From assembly GCF_020742175.1 (NCBI RefSeq), contig NZ_DYXM01000038.1, forward strand, positions 1-10,176: a stretch of 10,176 nucleotides of DNA, read 5' to 3'. Numbering within the stretch: position 1 is the first letter of the stretch; every line of letters starts with the position of its first letter. The translations under genes were made by a program, and so were the position numbers. The notes under the pieces were generated by a model. That model did no database searches. It was not told the DNA's origin and was given only the letters and a program-made list of their open reading frames with translations. This DNA is from Dietzia timorensis. GTDB lineage: Bacteria > Actinomycetota > Actinomycetes > Mycobacteriales > Mycobacteriaceae. Of this stretch, positions 1 through 5,751 are shown piece after piece.

Positions 1-725
1 CCGAAGGTGCTCACGAAAGCGGCGAGCGGGGCCACGTACACCGAAGAGCGGAGGAGGCCTGCCATCGACCTGAGGGCGTTGGGCACGCCGCCCGAGGTCC
101 GTTCGGCAGGCGGCAGCGATTCCTTGATCAAGGCGAAAGTCGCGACAAACAACACTGAAGAAAGGGCGGCGAGGAACCAGAACGACGCACGCCAGCCGAA
201 GGTGGGAACGATGATGCCGCCCGCGATGGGCGCGAGTACCGGCGCCAGGGTCTGCACCGCCATTAACGTGGCGAATGCCTTCGCTATGCCGACGCCCTTG
301 CCGAGGTCGACGATGATCGCCCGCGACAGGACCACTCCCGCCGCTCCGAGCGCGCCCTGGAGGACGCGGCCGAGAATAAGGACCCAGATGCTTGGTGCGA
401 GTGCGCAGAGGATGGACGCCAGGGCCGAGCCGCCGACGCCGACGAGGAGGAGTCGACGTCTGCCGAGCTGATCAGACTGCGGACCTATGACGAGCTGACA
501 CAGCCCAAGCGAGAGCATGAACCCTGTGAGGGTGAACTGGGTGAGGGTAGCCGAGGCGCCGAACTCGTCAGCAATTCCCGGCATGCCCGGCAGGTAGGTG
601 TCGATCGCAAACGGGCCGAAGCCGCCGAGCATGGCCAGGACGAAAATGACGTGCGTGGCAATCGGGGCGCGGGAATTTTCCGGCTTGGGGGAGGGCGAAT
701 CTGTAGAAGTAGAGTCCGCCACCAT
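1..725 (-). CDS. Bcr/CflA-family MFS multidrug efflux transporter (N-terminal part, cut by window edge)
   Basis: Reading the minus strand from ATG at 725 gives an open frame of 241 codons that leaves the window without a stop; the family is about 400 residues, so roughly 60% is seen. A polar N-terminus of about 24 residues is followed by hydrophobic segments. Family marks are the D-T-Y-L-P motif in the first helix (residues 42-46), the MFS motif A loop GPQSDQLGRRR (81-91) and the GRVLQG stretch (about 119-124) with the usual arginine. Such proteins are proton-driven drug or metabolite exporters in the inner membrane; the substrate cannot be told from sequence. A purine-rich AAAGGCGGG lies just upstream of the ATG as a plausible ribosome binding site. 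The LGFP lipoprotein gene upstream has its own terminator, so this gene is probably transcribed separately. The family call is firm; substrate and full length are not known. Confidence 0.88.
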   Translation of the reverse strand, partial: MVADSTSTDSPSPKPENSRAPIATHVIFVLAMLGGFGPFAIDTYLPGMPGIADEFGASATLTQFTLTGFMLSLGLCQLVIGPQSDQLGRRRLLLVGVGGSALASILCALAPSIWVLILGRVLQGALGAAGVVLSRAIIVDLGKGVGIAKAFATLMAVQTLAPVLAPIAGGIIVPTFGWRASFWFLAALSSVLFVATFALIKESLPPAERTSGGVPNALRSMAGLLRSSVYVAPLAAFVSTF

Positions 726-795
726 TCCCGCCTTTCGAACCGCCGATCTTCCCAGGTACGCCAGCCTACGCGAGATTCACCTTATGAAATGAGAA

Positions 796-834
796 AGCGG
801 CCCGGCGCATTCCTGGGGGATGCGGCGGGCCGCT
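796..834 (-). terminator. Intrinsic terminator of the LGFP lipoprotein gene
   Basis: A 9-bp perfect outer stem (796-804 with 826-834), a G-G mismatch (805/825), a 5-bp inner stem (806-810 with 820-824) and a 9-base loop. On the minus strand it begins 27 bases after the stop codon of the lipoprotein gene and is followed by the pyrimidine-rich run TTTCTCATTTC. It therefore ends that transcript before the efflux gene starts at 725. Confidence 0.8.
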
Positions 835-861
835 CGCCGTCTGGCGTGGCGCCAAGAGTGA

Positions 862-1443
862 TTACTCGCCGTACTCGCCGTTGACGAAGGTGATGTTGCC
901 GTTCTGGAACGTGGAGATCCAGCCACCCTCCTGCGGCTTCTCGTCCGCGGTGGGCCAGCCGAGCTCGGACTCGGGCCCGCCCTGCTCCTCGTAGCGCTCG
1001 AGGATCTTGCCCTGAACGACGTAGGCGTTGCCCTCGGGATCGACGAAGATCGTGCCGCCGTCGAAGTCCTGACGCTGGCCCTCGCCGACGGTCTGCGTCT
1101 CGCCGGTCGGTGCGCCGAGGTAGCCGGTCTTGCCACCGAGCTCCTCGTACTTGTCTGCGACGGTCTTCGGAACCTCGACGGGTCCGTCCGGGCCCTCGAT
1201 TTCGGCGGTCTCGCCGTTGGCGCCCTCTCCTTCTCCGCCTTCGGAGTCGGAGCCGGTGGCGGAGGCGGCTGCGTCGCCGGCCGCCTCGGTGGCGCTGGCG
1301 CCGGCCTCGCCCGCGGCGGAGGTCGCCTGGTTCGCAGCGTCGCCGGCCTGGCCGGCAACGTCATTGTCGTCGCTGCACGCGGCGACGGAGAGTGCGAGCA
1401 TGCCGACGATGGCGGGGTACGCGAGTGTCTTCTTCACGTTCAT
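862..1443 (-). CDS. LGFP-repeat lipoprotein with 11-residue repeat linker
   Basis: A 193-residue exported lipoprotein. The N-terminus has a lysine pair, a hydrophobic stretch and the lipobox VAAC, with Cys23 as the predicted lipidated residue. Residues 24-82 form a low-complexity Ala/Gly/Asp/Glu linker that contains three tandem 11-residue repeats (33-65). The C-terminal part (about 98-190) contains two LGFP-type modules, seen as YLGAPTGE (109-116) with FDGGTIFVD and LGWPTADE (161-168) with FQNGNITFV. LGFP modules occur in mycolate-bacterial envelope proteins and are thought to help attach them to the cell wall; that role is inferred here. The ATG at 1443 is supported by the strong AGGGAGGAT ribosome binding site 7-8 bases upstream. 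It is monocistronic by its downstream terminator. It has no catalytic domain, so a structural or tethering role is more likely than an enzymatic one. Confidence 0.88.
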   Translation of the reverse strand: MNVKKTLAYPAIVGMLALSVAACSDDNDVAGQAGDAANQATSAAGEAGASATEAAGDAAASATGSDSEGGEGEGANGETAEIEGPDGPVEVPKTVADKYEELGGKTGYLGAPTGETQTVGEGQRQDFDGGTIFVDPEGNAYVVQGKILERYEEQGGPESELGWPTADEKPQEGGWISTFQNGNITFVNGEYGE

Positions 1444-1450
1444 ATCTGTA

Positions 1451-1459
1451 ATCCTCCCT
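1451..1459 (-). promoter_or_regulatory. Strong ribosome binding site of the LGFP lipoprotein gene
   Basis: The minus strand reads AGGGAGGAT ending 7 bases before the ATG at 1443. It is a near-ideal Shine-Dalgarno sequence and fixes the start codon. Confidence 0.85.
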
Positions 1460-1762
1460 GCTGTTTAGCTTTGAGAAACTTTCGCTCGTTCGCACACCTG
1501 GATTCGCTAATCATTTGGACGATGTGTTCACGATGCAGATCGACGGTCTCGTGAATCGAGTACGTCCGCGTCCGCTCAAGTACCTCTCACATAGTCTCTA
1601 CCGGCGCACCTGAGTATTTTCCACCTTTCCCACACATGTTTACCAAGGCGAAATACAATTGATTCCAATGCGCTATTCAGGTTTATTTGCATGTGACGGG
1701 TTCATTTTGGGCGGCGTATTTCTTGATCGTTGCATGTTAAGCGATTTAACGGTAGGTGGTGA
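1460..1762. other. Gene-free, relatively AT-rich spacer between two minus-strand genes
   Basis: About 300 bases without a convincing gene. The part nearest 1460 must hold the promoter and leader of the LGFP lipoprotein gene, but I see no clear -35/-10 pair. The part from about 1610 to 1760 is clearly poorer in GC than the flanking genes. Small symmetric elements are an AT-rich inverted repeat GTTAA-N5-TTAAC (1736-1750) and a 10-bp palindrome GGTGATCACC (1758-1767) across the stop codon of the MFS gene. Neither has a T-run that would make it a good terminator. A 64-codon plus-strand frame at 1659-1853 runs into the MFS gene antisense and looks spurious. Confidence 0.5.
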
Positions 1763-3058
1763 TCACCGACGATCGCGCATTTTTACCGCAACGAACATCA
1801 ATATTCCCGAAGCGGCGGCGATGACGGCGCCGGCCCCGAGCATGACCGGATAGGACGCGACGCCGGAGAGCGCGGAAAGGATCATGGGGGAGCCGAATCC
1901 GAGGTAGGCGAGGGTGTAGAACACTGCGGTGAAAGCCGCGAGGTTGGAGTTGTGCGCGTATCGCTGGACCTCCAACAGTCCGCACTGCAACGCCATACCG
2001 TAGGCGCTGCCGAGGACGATGGACGCGACGATGCCCACGGCGATCGACCAGACTACCGAATCGAGAAGGAGCACTGTCGCCACCGCCAGGATCATGCCCA
2101 CGAGAATCAGCGCGTAGGTGAGCTTGGCGAGGATGATCGAGCCGGGGATATAGATGCGGCGCGCGAGCTGCTGAACGACGAATCCGGAACCGAGCGTCAG
2201 GACGCACAGCAGGGCCGAGAACGCGACGGGCGCGCTCTGGACGTTGTCTGCGAGCTGTCCAGGGATGATTGCGTAGGCGACGCCGGCGGTGCCGAAGACC
2301 CAGGGAGCGGTGAGCGCGACCACGAGAAGGAAACGCGGCGCGGCGAAGTGGGTGGCGATCGGCGCAGGCTTGTCGGCAGTGCCGGCTGCTGTAACTCCGC
2401 CGTCATTCTCGGGGGTTGACGCCGGGGTGCGGCGCTCGAGAGTTTCGGGCACGGCGTTCAGGGCGAGCGCGAACGGGATCGAGATCACGATATGCACGAG
2501 GTAGGGGAGAACGTGCGGTGCGGGCGCCCACTGCGCGAGTACGCCGGCGACCGCGGCGCCGACAGCGAACCCGGCGGTGAGTGCGAGGCCCTGACGGCGT
2601 GCGCCGGCGAGCCCGTCGGCGGCGAGGTCGTACGGCGGCGAGGAGACTTCCTTGAGCCAGCTGCCGCCGACCGCCATGGCGATGCCCAGTGCGACGCCGC
2701 AGAGCACGCGGCCGATACCGAGCATGAGCGGGGCGTCGCCGCCGATGGCGAGGAAAACCGAGCCCGCGATGCCGATCCAGGGCGCGGGGAGCGCGATCGG
2801 ACGCCGACCCAACTTGTCGGACAGCGGTGCCGAGATCGCGAGTGCGGGAACGATGCCGACGACATAAGCGAAGAGCAGGCTGTTGACGACGACCTTGTCG
2901 ATTCCTTCGCCCGAATAGAACACCAGAAGAGGCGTGAACTGGTTACCACCCCACGCGATGAGAAACATCGTCGCGGCGAGGAGAGCCCACGGCGGGGCCT
3001 TGTCCAGCAGGCGCGGCGACTCGCTGCGCGCCGTGGTGGGGGACATCGTCGTGGTCAT
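1763..3058 (-). CDS. MFS transporter in operon with a GntR regulator
   Basis: A 431-residue membrane protein with about 12 hydrophobic segments, the normal size for the major facilitator superfamily. The loop after the second helix carries motif A as SAPLSDKLGRRPI (76-88). A hydrophilic central loop (about 205-242, Pro/Thr/Glu-rich) divides the two six-helix halves. The start ATG shares one base with the stop of the upstream GntR gene (TAATG), and GAAGGAG lies 7 bases before it, so the two are translationally coupled. The regulator's FCD domain typically senses small organic acids, which suggests but does not prove that this transporter moves such a compound. Direction of transport is unknown. 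It is not close in sequence to the Bcr/CflA-type exporter at the left edge: the D-T-Y-L-P motif is absent. Confidence 0.85.
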   Translation of the reverse strand: MTTTMSPTTARSESPRLLDKAPPWALLAATMFLIAWGGNQFTPLLVFYSGEGIDKVVVNSLLFAYVVGIVPALAISAPLSDKLGRRPIALPAPWIGIAGSVFLAIGGDAPLMLGIGRVLCGVALGIAMAVGGSWLKEVSSPPYDLAADGLAGARRQGLALTAGFAVGAAVAGVLAQWAPAPHVLPYLVHIVISIPFALALNAVPETLERRTPASTPENDGGVTAAGTADKPAPIATHFAAPRFLLVVALTAPWVFGTAGVAYAIIPGQLADNVQSAPVAFSALLCVLTLGSGFVVQQLARRIYIPGSIILAKLTYALILVGMILAVATVLLLDSVVWSIAVGIVASIVLGSAYGMALQCGLLEVQRYAHNSNLAAFTAVFYTLAYLGFGSPMILSALSGVASYPVMLGAGAVIAAASGILMFVAVKMRDRR

Positions 3059-3714
3059 TATTTCGCTCCTTCGTCGTCGTTGGAGAGGCGGACCTCGTGT
3101 ACGCGCTCGAGGTGCGAGCGCAGCATGCTGGTGAACCGTTCGGCTTCGCCGCGCGCCACGGCCTCGGCGAGATCGAGGTGCTCGTGGCCGATCGCTTCGG
3201 TGGAGTGAGCGGAAGCGTGCACGGAACTTTCGACCATGCGTCGCTGACGCTCGCGCAGCGAGTCGTAGAAACCGAGAATTACCGAATTGCCCGCGGCTGC
3301 GACGATCGCACGGTGGAAGCGCACATCGAGTTCGGAGAAGTCGGTGAGGCTTCGCGCGGCAACCGACTCGGACTGGGACTTCGCGATATCGACGAGTTCG
3401 GTGTGCAGAGTTCTTCTCGCTTCGCCGGGCATCGATGCGACGGCATGCGCCTCGATCGCGACCCGCGCTTCGAGAACCTCGCGCTTTTCGGTCGAGGTCA
3501 CGGGCGTGACGACTGCGCCGCGTTTCGGATAAAGCGTGAGCCAGCCCTCGGATTCAAGGCGCTGGAACGCCGAACGCATGGGTGTGCGGCTCATTCCGAG
3601 CTGACCTGCGAGGGCATTTTCGCTGATGAGGTCACCGCCGGCGATCTCGCCGTCGAGGATCAGCTTCTTCACCGCCTCGTAGGCGAGGGATGCTGCGGGC
3701 TGTGTTCCAGACAT
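3058..3714 (-). CDS. GntR-family transcriptional regulator, FCD (FadR-like) subfamily
   Basis: A 218-residue DNA-binding regulator. Residues 10-70 form the winged helix-turn-helix, with the family's typical ISENALAGQLGMSRTPMRSAF (30-50) leading into the recognition helix and QRLESEGWL after it. Residues about 77-205 are the helical FCD ligand domain, and all four usual metal ligands are present: Asp130, His134, His179 and His201. Such domains bind a metal and usually a small carboxylate effector. I chose ATG 3714 because the domain begins right after it; the longer frame to 3849 would add 45 residues without homology and cross the divergent gene's start. There is no Shine-Dalgarno before this ATG, and a perfect operator-like palindrome (3711-3732) covers it, so the gene is probably leaderless and autoregulated. 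It is the first gene of an operon with the MFS transporter. Confidence 0.9.
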   Translation of the reverse strand: MSGTQPAASLAYEAVKKLILDGEIAGGDLISENALAGQLGMSRTPMRSAFQRLESEGWLTLYPKRGAVVTPVTSTEKREVLEARVAIEAHAVASMPGEARRTLHTELVDIAKSQSESVAARSLTDFSELDVRFHRAIVAAAGNSVILGFYDSLRERQRRMVESSVHASAHSTEAIGHEHLDLAEAVARGEAERFTSMLRSHLERVHEVRLSNDDEGAK

Positions 3715-3732
3715 GCTTGTATACAAGCATGT
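3711..3732. promoter_or_regulatory. Perfect 22-bp palindrome, probable operator of the GntR regulator
   Basis: All 22 bases are self-complementary. The central TTGTATACAA matches the TNGT-N2-ACNA pattern common to GntR/FadR-type operators. It covers the start codon of the regulator and a possible minus-strand -10 (TGTATA, 3725-3720, with TTGAAC at 3750-3745, spacing 19). Binding here would block the regulator operon directly. It lies about 65 bases upstream of the divergent oxidoreductase start. Confidence 0.85.
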
Positions 3733-3764
3733 ACGTAAGAGTGGGTTCAAGCTGACAGCGCTTC

Positions 3765-3780
3765 GTGTGACTAGTGACAC
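3765..3780. promoter_or_regulatory. Near-palindrome in the divergent promoter region, possible second operator
   Basis: GTGTGACTAGTGACAC matches its own reverse complement at 14 of 16 positions. It lies where the -35 region of the oxidoreductase gene would fall. It differs in sequence from the TTGTATACAA palindrome, so if it is functional it probably binds a different protein. Confidence 0.35.
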
Positions 3781-3783
3781 CTG

Positions 3784-3789
3784 TATTCT
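3784..3789 (+). promoter_or_regulatory. Candidate -10 box for a leaderless oxidoreductase transcript
   Basis: TATTCT ends 7 bases before the ATG at 3797, which places the expected transcription start at or next to the start codon. No Shine-Dalgarno sequence is present, in agreement with leaderless translation. The matching -35 is weak (TTCGTG, 3762-3767, spacing 16). Confidence 0.4.
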
Positions 3790-3796
3790 CGTGCGC

Positions 3797-4786
3797 ATGC
3801 GATTCGGAACATTTATCCCGCAGGGCTGGCGACTCGACCTCGACGGCATCGACCCAGCCGAGCATTGGCCGCGAATGCGAGACCTTGTTACCTCTATCGA
3901 TGACGGCGGAGTGTGGGATTCGGTCTGGGTTTACGACCATTTCCACTCCGCACCTTTTGTCGAGGACGCCTCGGTGTACGAGGCGTGGTCGTTGATTTCC
4001 GCGCTCGCAGCGAGTACCTCTCGCGTACGCCTTGGGCAGATGTGTACGTGCATGGGTTACCGGAATCCGATGTATCTGGCGAAGCTCGCCGCGACGGCGG
4101 ACGCGATCGCCGGAGGCCGCGTCGAGATGGGCATCGGTGCCGGCTGGTACGAACACGAGTGGAATGCCTACGGATACGGATTCCCGTCCGCAGGAGAGCG
4201 ACTCGGGATGCTCGCCGAGGGCGTCGACATCCTCCGGCAGGCGTGGACCATCGGCTCCGCGACCCTCGCCGGGACGCACTACACGGTCGACGACGCAAAA
4301 TGCTTCCCGCTACCTCCGCAAGATGGGGGAATCCCGCTGTGGATCGCCGGCGGCGGCGAGAAGAAGACGCTGCGGATCGCAGCGCGGTATGCGGACTACA
4401 CCAATTTTGACGGCACTCCGGAGGGGTTCAAGCACAAGTCGGAGGTTCTCGCGGCGCACTGCGACAACATCGGCCGCGACTTTTCGCAGATCACCCGCAG
4501 CGCGAACTACAACATCCTCATTGGCGAGACCGAGGCCGAGGTGGCGGACCGTGAGGCGTGGCTGCGCGACCGAATGGTCCGACTCGTCGACGAAGAGTCC
4601 GCGGAACAGCAGCTTCGTTCTTTCCGTGGCATGCCGGGGCACGGCACCCCGGAGCAGGTCGCGGAGAAGCTCGATGCAATGAAGGTGCTGGGGATGGACT
4701 ACGCAGTCTGCTACTTCCCGGACCTGGGGGAGAGTCGGGAGAGCTTCGATCTTTTCGAGAAGAAGGTTATCCCCGCGCTGTCGTAA
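3797..4786 (+). CDS. Luciferase-like (LLM class) oxidoreductase, probably F420-dependent
   Basis: A 329-residue soluble protein of the bacterial luciferase-like fold (TIM barrel). The N-terminus MRFGTFIPQGWRLDL, the strand with VWVYDHF (43-49), the GRVEMGIGAGWYEHEW block (107-122) and the C-terminal HGTPEQVAEKL (282-292) are typical of actinobacterial F420-dependent members. FMN cannot be excluded, because cofactor choice is not readable here. ATG 3797 is chosen because homologous sequence starts there; GTG 3791 is an in-frame alternative two codons upstream. The frame also runs back to 3713, but that would overlap the divergent regulator. The gene is divergent from the GntR-MFS operon and shares its 82-base control region, so it may act on the same compound. 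It ends before a strong hairpin terminator. The substrate is unknown. Confidence 0.87.
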   Translation: MRFGTFIPQGWRLDLDGIDPAEHWPRMRDLVTSIDDGGVWDSVWVYDHFHSAPFVEDASVYEAWSLISALAASTSRVRLGQMCTCMGYRNPMYLAKLAATADAIAGGRVEMGIGAGWYEHEWNAYGYGFPSAGERLGMLAEGVDILRQAWTIGSATLAGTHYTVDDAKCFPLPPQDGGIPLWIAGGGEKKTLRIAARYADYTNFDGTPEGFKHKSEVLAAHCDNIGRDFSQITRSANYNILIGETEAEVADREAWLRDRMVRLVDEESAEQQLRSFRGMPGHGTPEQVAEKLDAMKVLGMDYAVCYFPDLGESRESFDLFEKKVIPALS

Positions 4787-4798
4787 CGATGTAGGTAA

Positions 4799-4848
4799 AA
4801 GAAAGCGGTCGCTGGGGGAACAGATGTTCCGGCAGCGACCGCTTTCTT
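4799..4848. terminator. Strong bidirectional terminator between convergent genes
   Basis: A 16-bp perfect outer stem (4799-4814 with 4833-4848), a GG/GG internal loop, a 5-bp inner stem (4817-4821 with 4826-4830) and the tetraloop AGAT. The plus strand continues TTTCTTGTCTTG and the minus strand TTTCTTTTACC, so both sides give a T-rich tail. It lies 12 bases after the oxidoreductase stop and 62 bases beyond the stop of the exported-protein gene, and can serve both. Confidence 0.9.
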
Positions 4849-4880
4849 GTCTTGCTTGGTTCTTGCTCGCGTGGCTGTGT

Positions 4881-4895
4881 CGCCCTATACGGGCG
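4881..4895. repeat. Small GC inverted repeat after the exported-protein gene
   Basis: CGCCC-TATAC-GGGCG forms a 5-bp stem 15 bases downstream of the stop of the minus-strand gene. It lacks a T-run, so it is at most an auxiliary 3'-end structure ahead of the main terminator. Confidence 0.35.
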
Positions 4896-4910
4896 TTGGC
4901 CATCTACGAA

Positions 4911-5597
4911 CTAGGTGACCGGGATGATTCCGACGGTCGGGGCTACGCGGCAATTGGCTTCGCCGCCGTCGAAGGCGGTGGTGAGGCCGCCCCGCAGGAC
5001 GGCGAGTACCTGTCCGCCGCCGGTGTCCGCGACACCGCTCACGGTCGCAGGGCCTTCGGGATTCATGCCGTTGAAGCCGAGCTCGGTGGAACCGCGACGG
5101 CCGTTGGTCGGGTTGAACCAATCGACGACGAGCGGTTCGATCTGGTTCTCGGCGACCGGTCCGGTTCCGAGCGCGGTGAAGACGAAAGCGGTCTGGTGCT
5201 CGGGGACGCCCGGGAGAGGCAGCTCTGCCGGTCCGGGGACTGCCGTGATGGTGCCGACAGCGGAGGAGTTGCCGTCGATGCAGTTCTCCATGACGGTCGG
5301 GTAGAGGAACTGGGCGATGGCCGGCCCGTTCTCCGGAATGCCGACGCCCGGCTCACCTTCGCCACGGAAGAAGGCGATGAGCTGCTCGGCGGAAGAGCGG
5401 ATGTTCTCCGGAACCGCCGGGTTCTGGACGGTGCCTTCGACCGAGCCGAGGATCTGTTCGTTCGGGCGGCCGAGCTCGTCGAGGACCTGGGCGCCGGCGG
5501 TGGCCGGCGTCAGCGTAGCGACGAGGGCGAGCCCCCCGAGTGCGACCACGGAGCGACGGGCGAGGCCAGACAATGGGCGTCGGTTCACGGTGTCCAT
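4911..5597 (-). CDS. Exported protein of unknown function, Mycobacteriales family (Rv1157c-like, tentative)
   Basis: A 228-residue protein with a clear signal peptide: arginine pairs at 6-7 and 14-15, hydrophobic core 17-29, likely cleavage after A-G-A at 36. The second pair (ARRSVVALGG) is reminiscent of a Tat motif. The mature part has no membrane segment and only two cysteines (Cys106, Cys216), which could form a disulfide. The blocks AVPGPAELPLPGVP (119-132), VFTALGTGP and MNPEGPATVSG recall secreted proteins widespread in mycolic-acid bacteria; I link them from memory to M. tuberculosis Rv1157c, which lies near typA there too. No function is known to me. ATG 5597 has AAAAGG directly before it, which is too close to act as its ribosome binding site; GTG 5588, three codons in, is better spaced and may be the true start. 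The gene is divergent from typA. Confidence 0.8.
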   Translation of the reverse strand: MDTVNRRPLSGLARRSVVALGGLALVATLTPATAGAQVLDELGRPNEQILGSVEGTVQNPAVPENIRSSAEQLIAFFRGEGEPGVGIPENGPAIAQFLYPTVMENCIDGNSSAVGTITAVPGPAELPLPGVPEHQTAFVFTALGTGPVAENQIEPLVVDWFNPTNGRRGSTELGFNGMNPEGPATVSGVADTGGGQVLAVLRGGLTTAFDGGEANCRVAPTVGIIPVT

Positions 5598-5610
5598 CCT
5601 TTTGAATCAC

Positions 5611-5628
5611 CTGCGGCTCGCGCCGCAG
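5611..5628 (-). other. GNRA-capped hairpin in the 5' leader of the exported-protein gene
   Basis: Read on the minus strand, a 7-bp perfect GC-rich stem (CTGCGGC with GCCGCAG) closes a GCGA loop, a GNRA tetraloop. It ends 13 bases before the ATG at 5597, right next to the AAAAGG ribosome binding site. It could stabilise the mRNA or affect ribosome access. Confidence 0.5.
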
Positions 5629-5656
5629 CTTGGAACACAAACAACTGTGACGATTG

Positions 5657-5662
5657 TGTCAA
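5657..5662 (-). promoter_or_regulatory. Candidate -35 box for the exported-protein gene
   Basis: The minus strand reads TTGACA, a perfect housekeeping -35. At 17 bases spacing the -10 would be the weak TGTGTT (5639-5634), just before the leader hairpin. The surrounding AT-rich stretch also contains several TCACA/GACACA copies that could bind a regulator, but I cannot assign one. Confidence 0.4.
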
Positions 5663-5721
5663 ATGTTATGTGTGATGTAAATCTTACCGAAGTGAAGACT
5701 GTTGTTTTCTGTGGTTGTAGT

Positions 5722-5751
5722 GAATTCGAGTGGCGATGATCCATCGAATTC
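5722..5751. repeat. Inverted repeat between divergent genes
   Basis: Perfect 8-bp arms GAATTCGA (5722-5729) and TCGAATTC (5744-5751), with TGG/CCA pairing inside after a one-base bulge and a 7-base loop. It has no T-run and follows no gene end, so it is unlikely to be a terminator. It may be an operator or a leftover of a short repeat element. Confidence 0.5.

Noticed and set aside
1614..1635. DnaA-box-like TTTTCCACC and TTTCCCACA
   Set aside because: Each differs from TTATCCACA at two positions and no other replication-origin features are nearby.
1659..1853. A 64-codon plus-strand frame in the AT-rich spacer
   Set aside because: It has no ribosome binding site, its second half is antisense to the MFS gene, and I recognise no similarity.
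2492..3208. A 238-codon plus-strand open frame opposite the MFS and GntR genes
   Set aside because: Its Arg/Glu/Asp/Gly-rich composition without any recognisable domain marks it as a shadow; the opposite strand has clear families.
3713..3796. N-terminal extension of the oxidoreductase to ATG 3713
   Set aside because: Family sequence begins at MRFGTF (3797), and the extension would be encoded by the operator palindrome and promoter.
3715..3849. N-terminal extension of the GntR regulator to ATG 3849
   Set aside because: The extra 45 residues show no family sequence and would overlap the divergent oxidoreductase start and the operator region.
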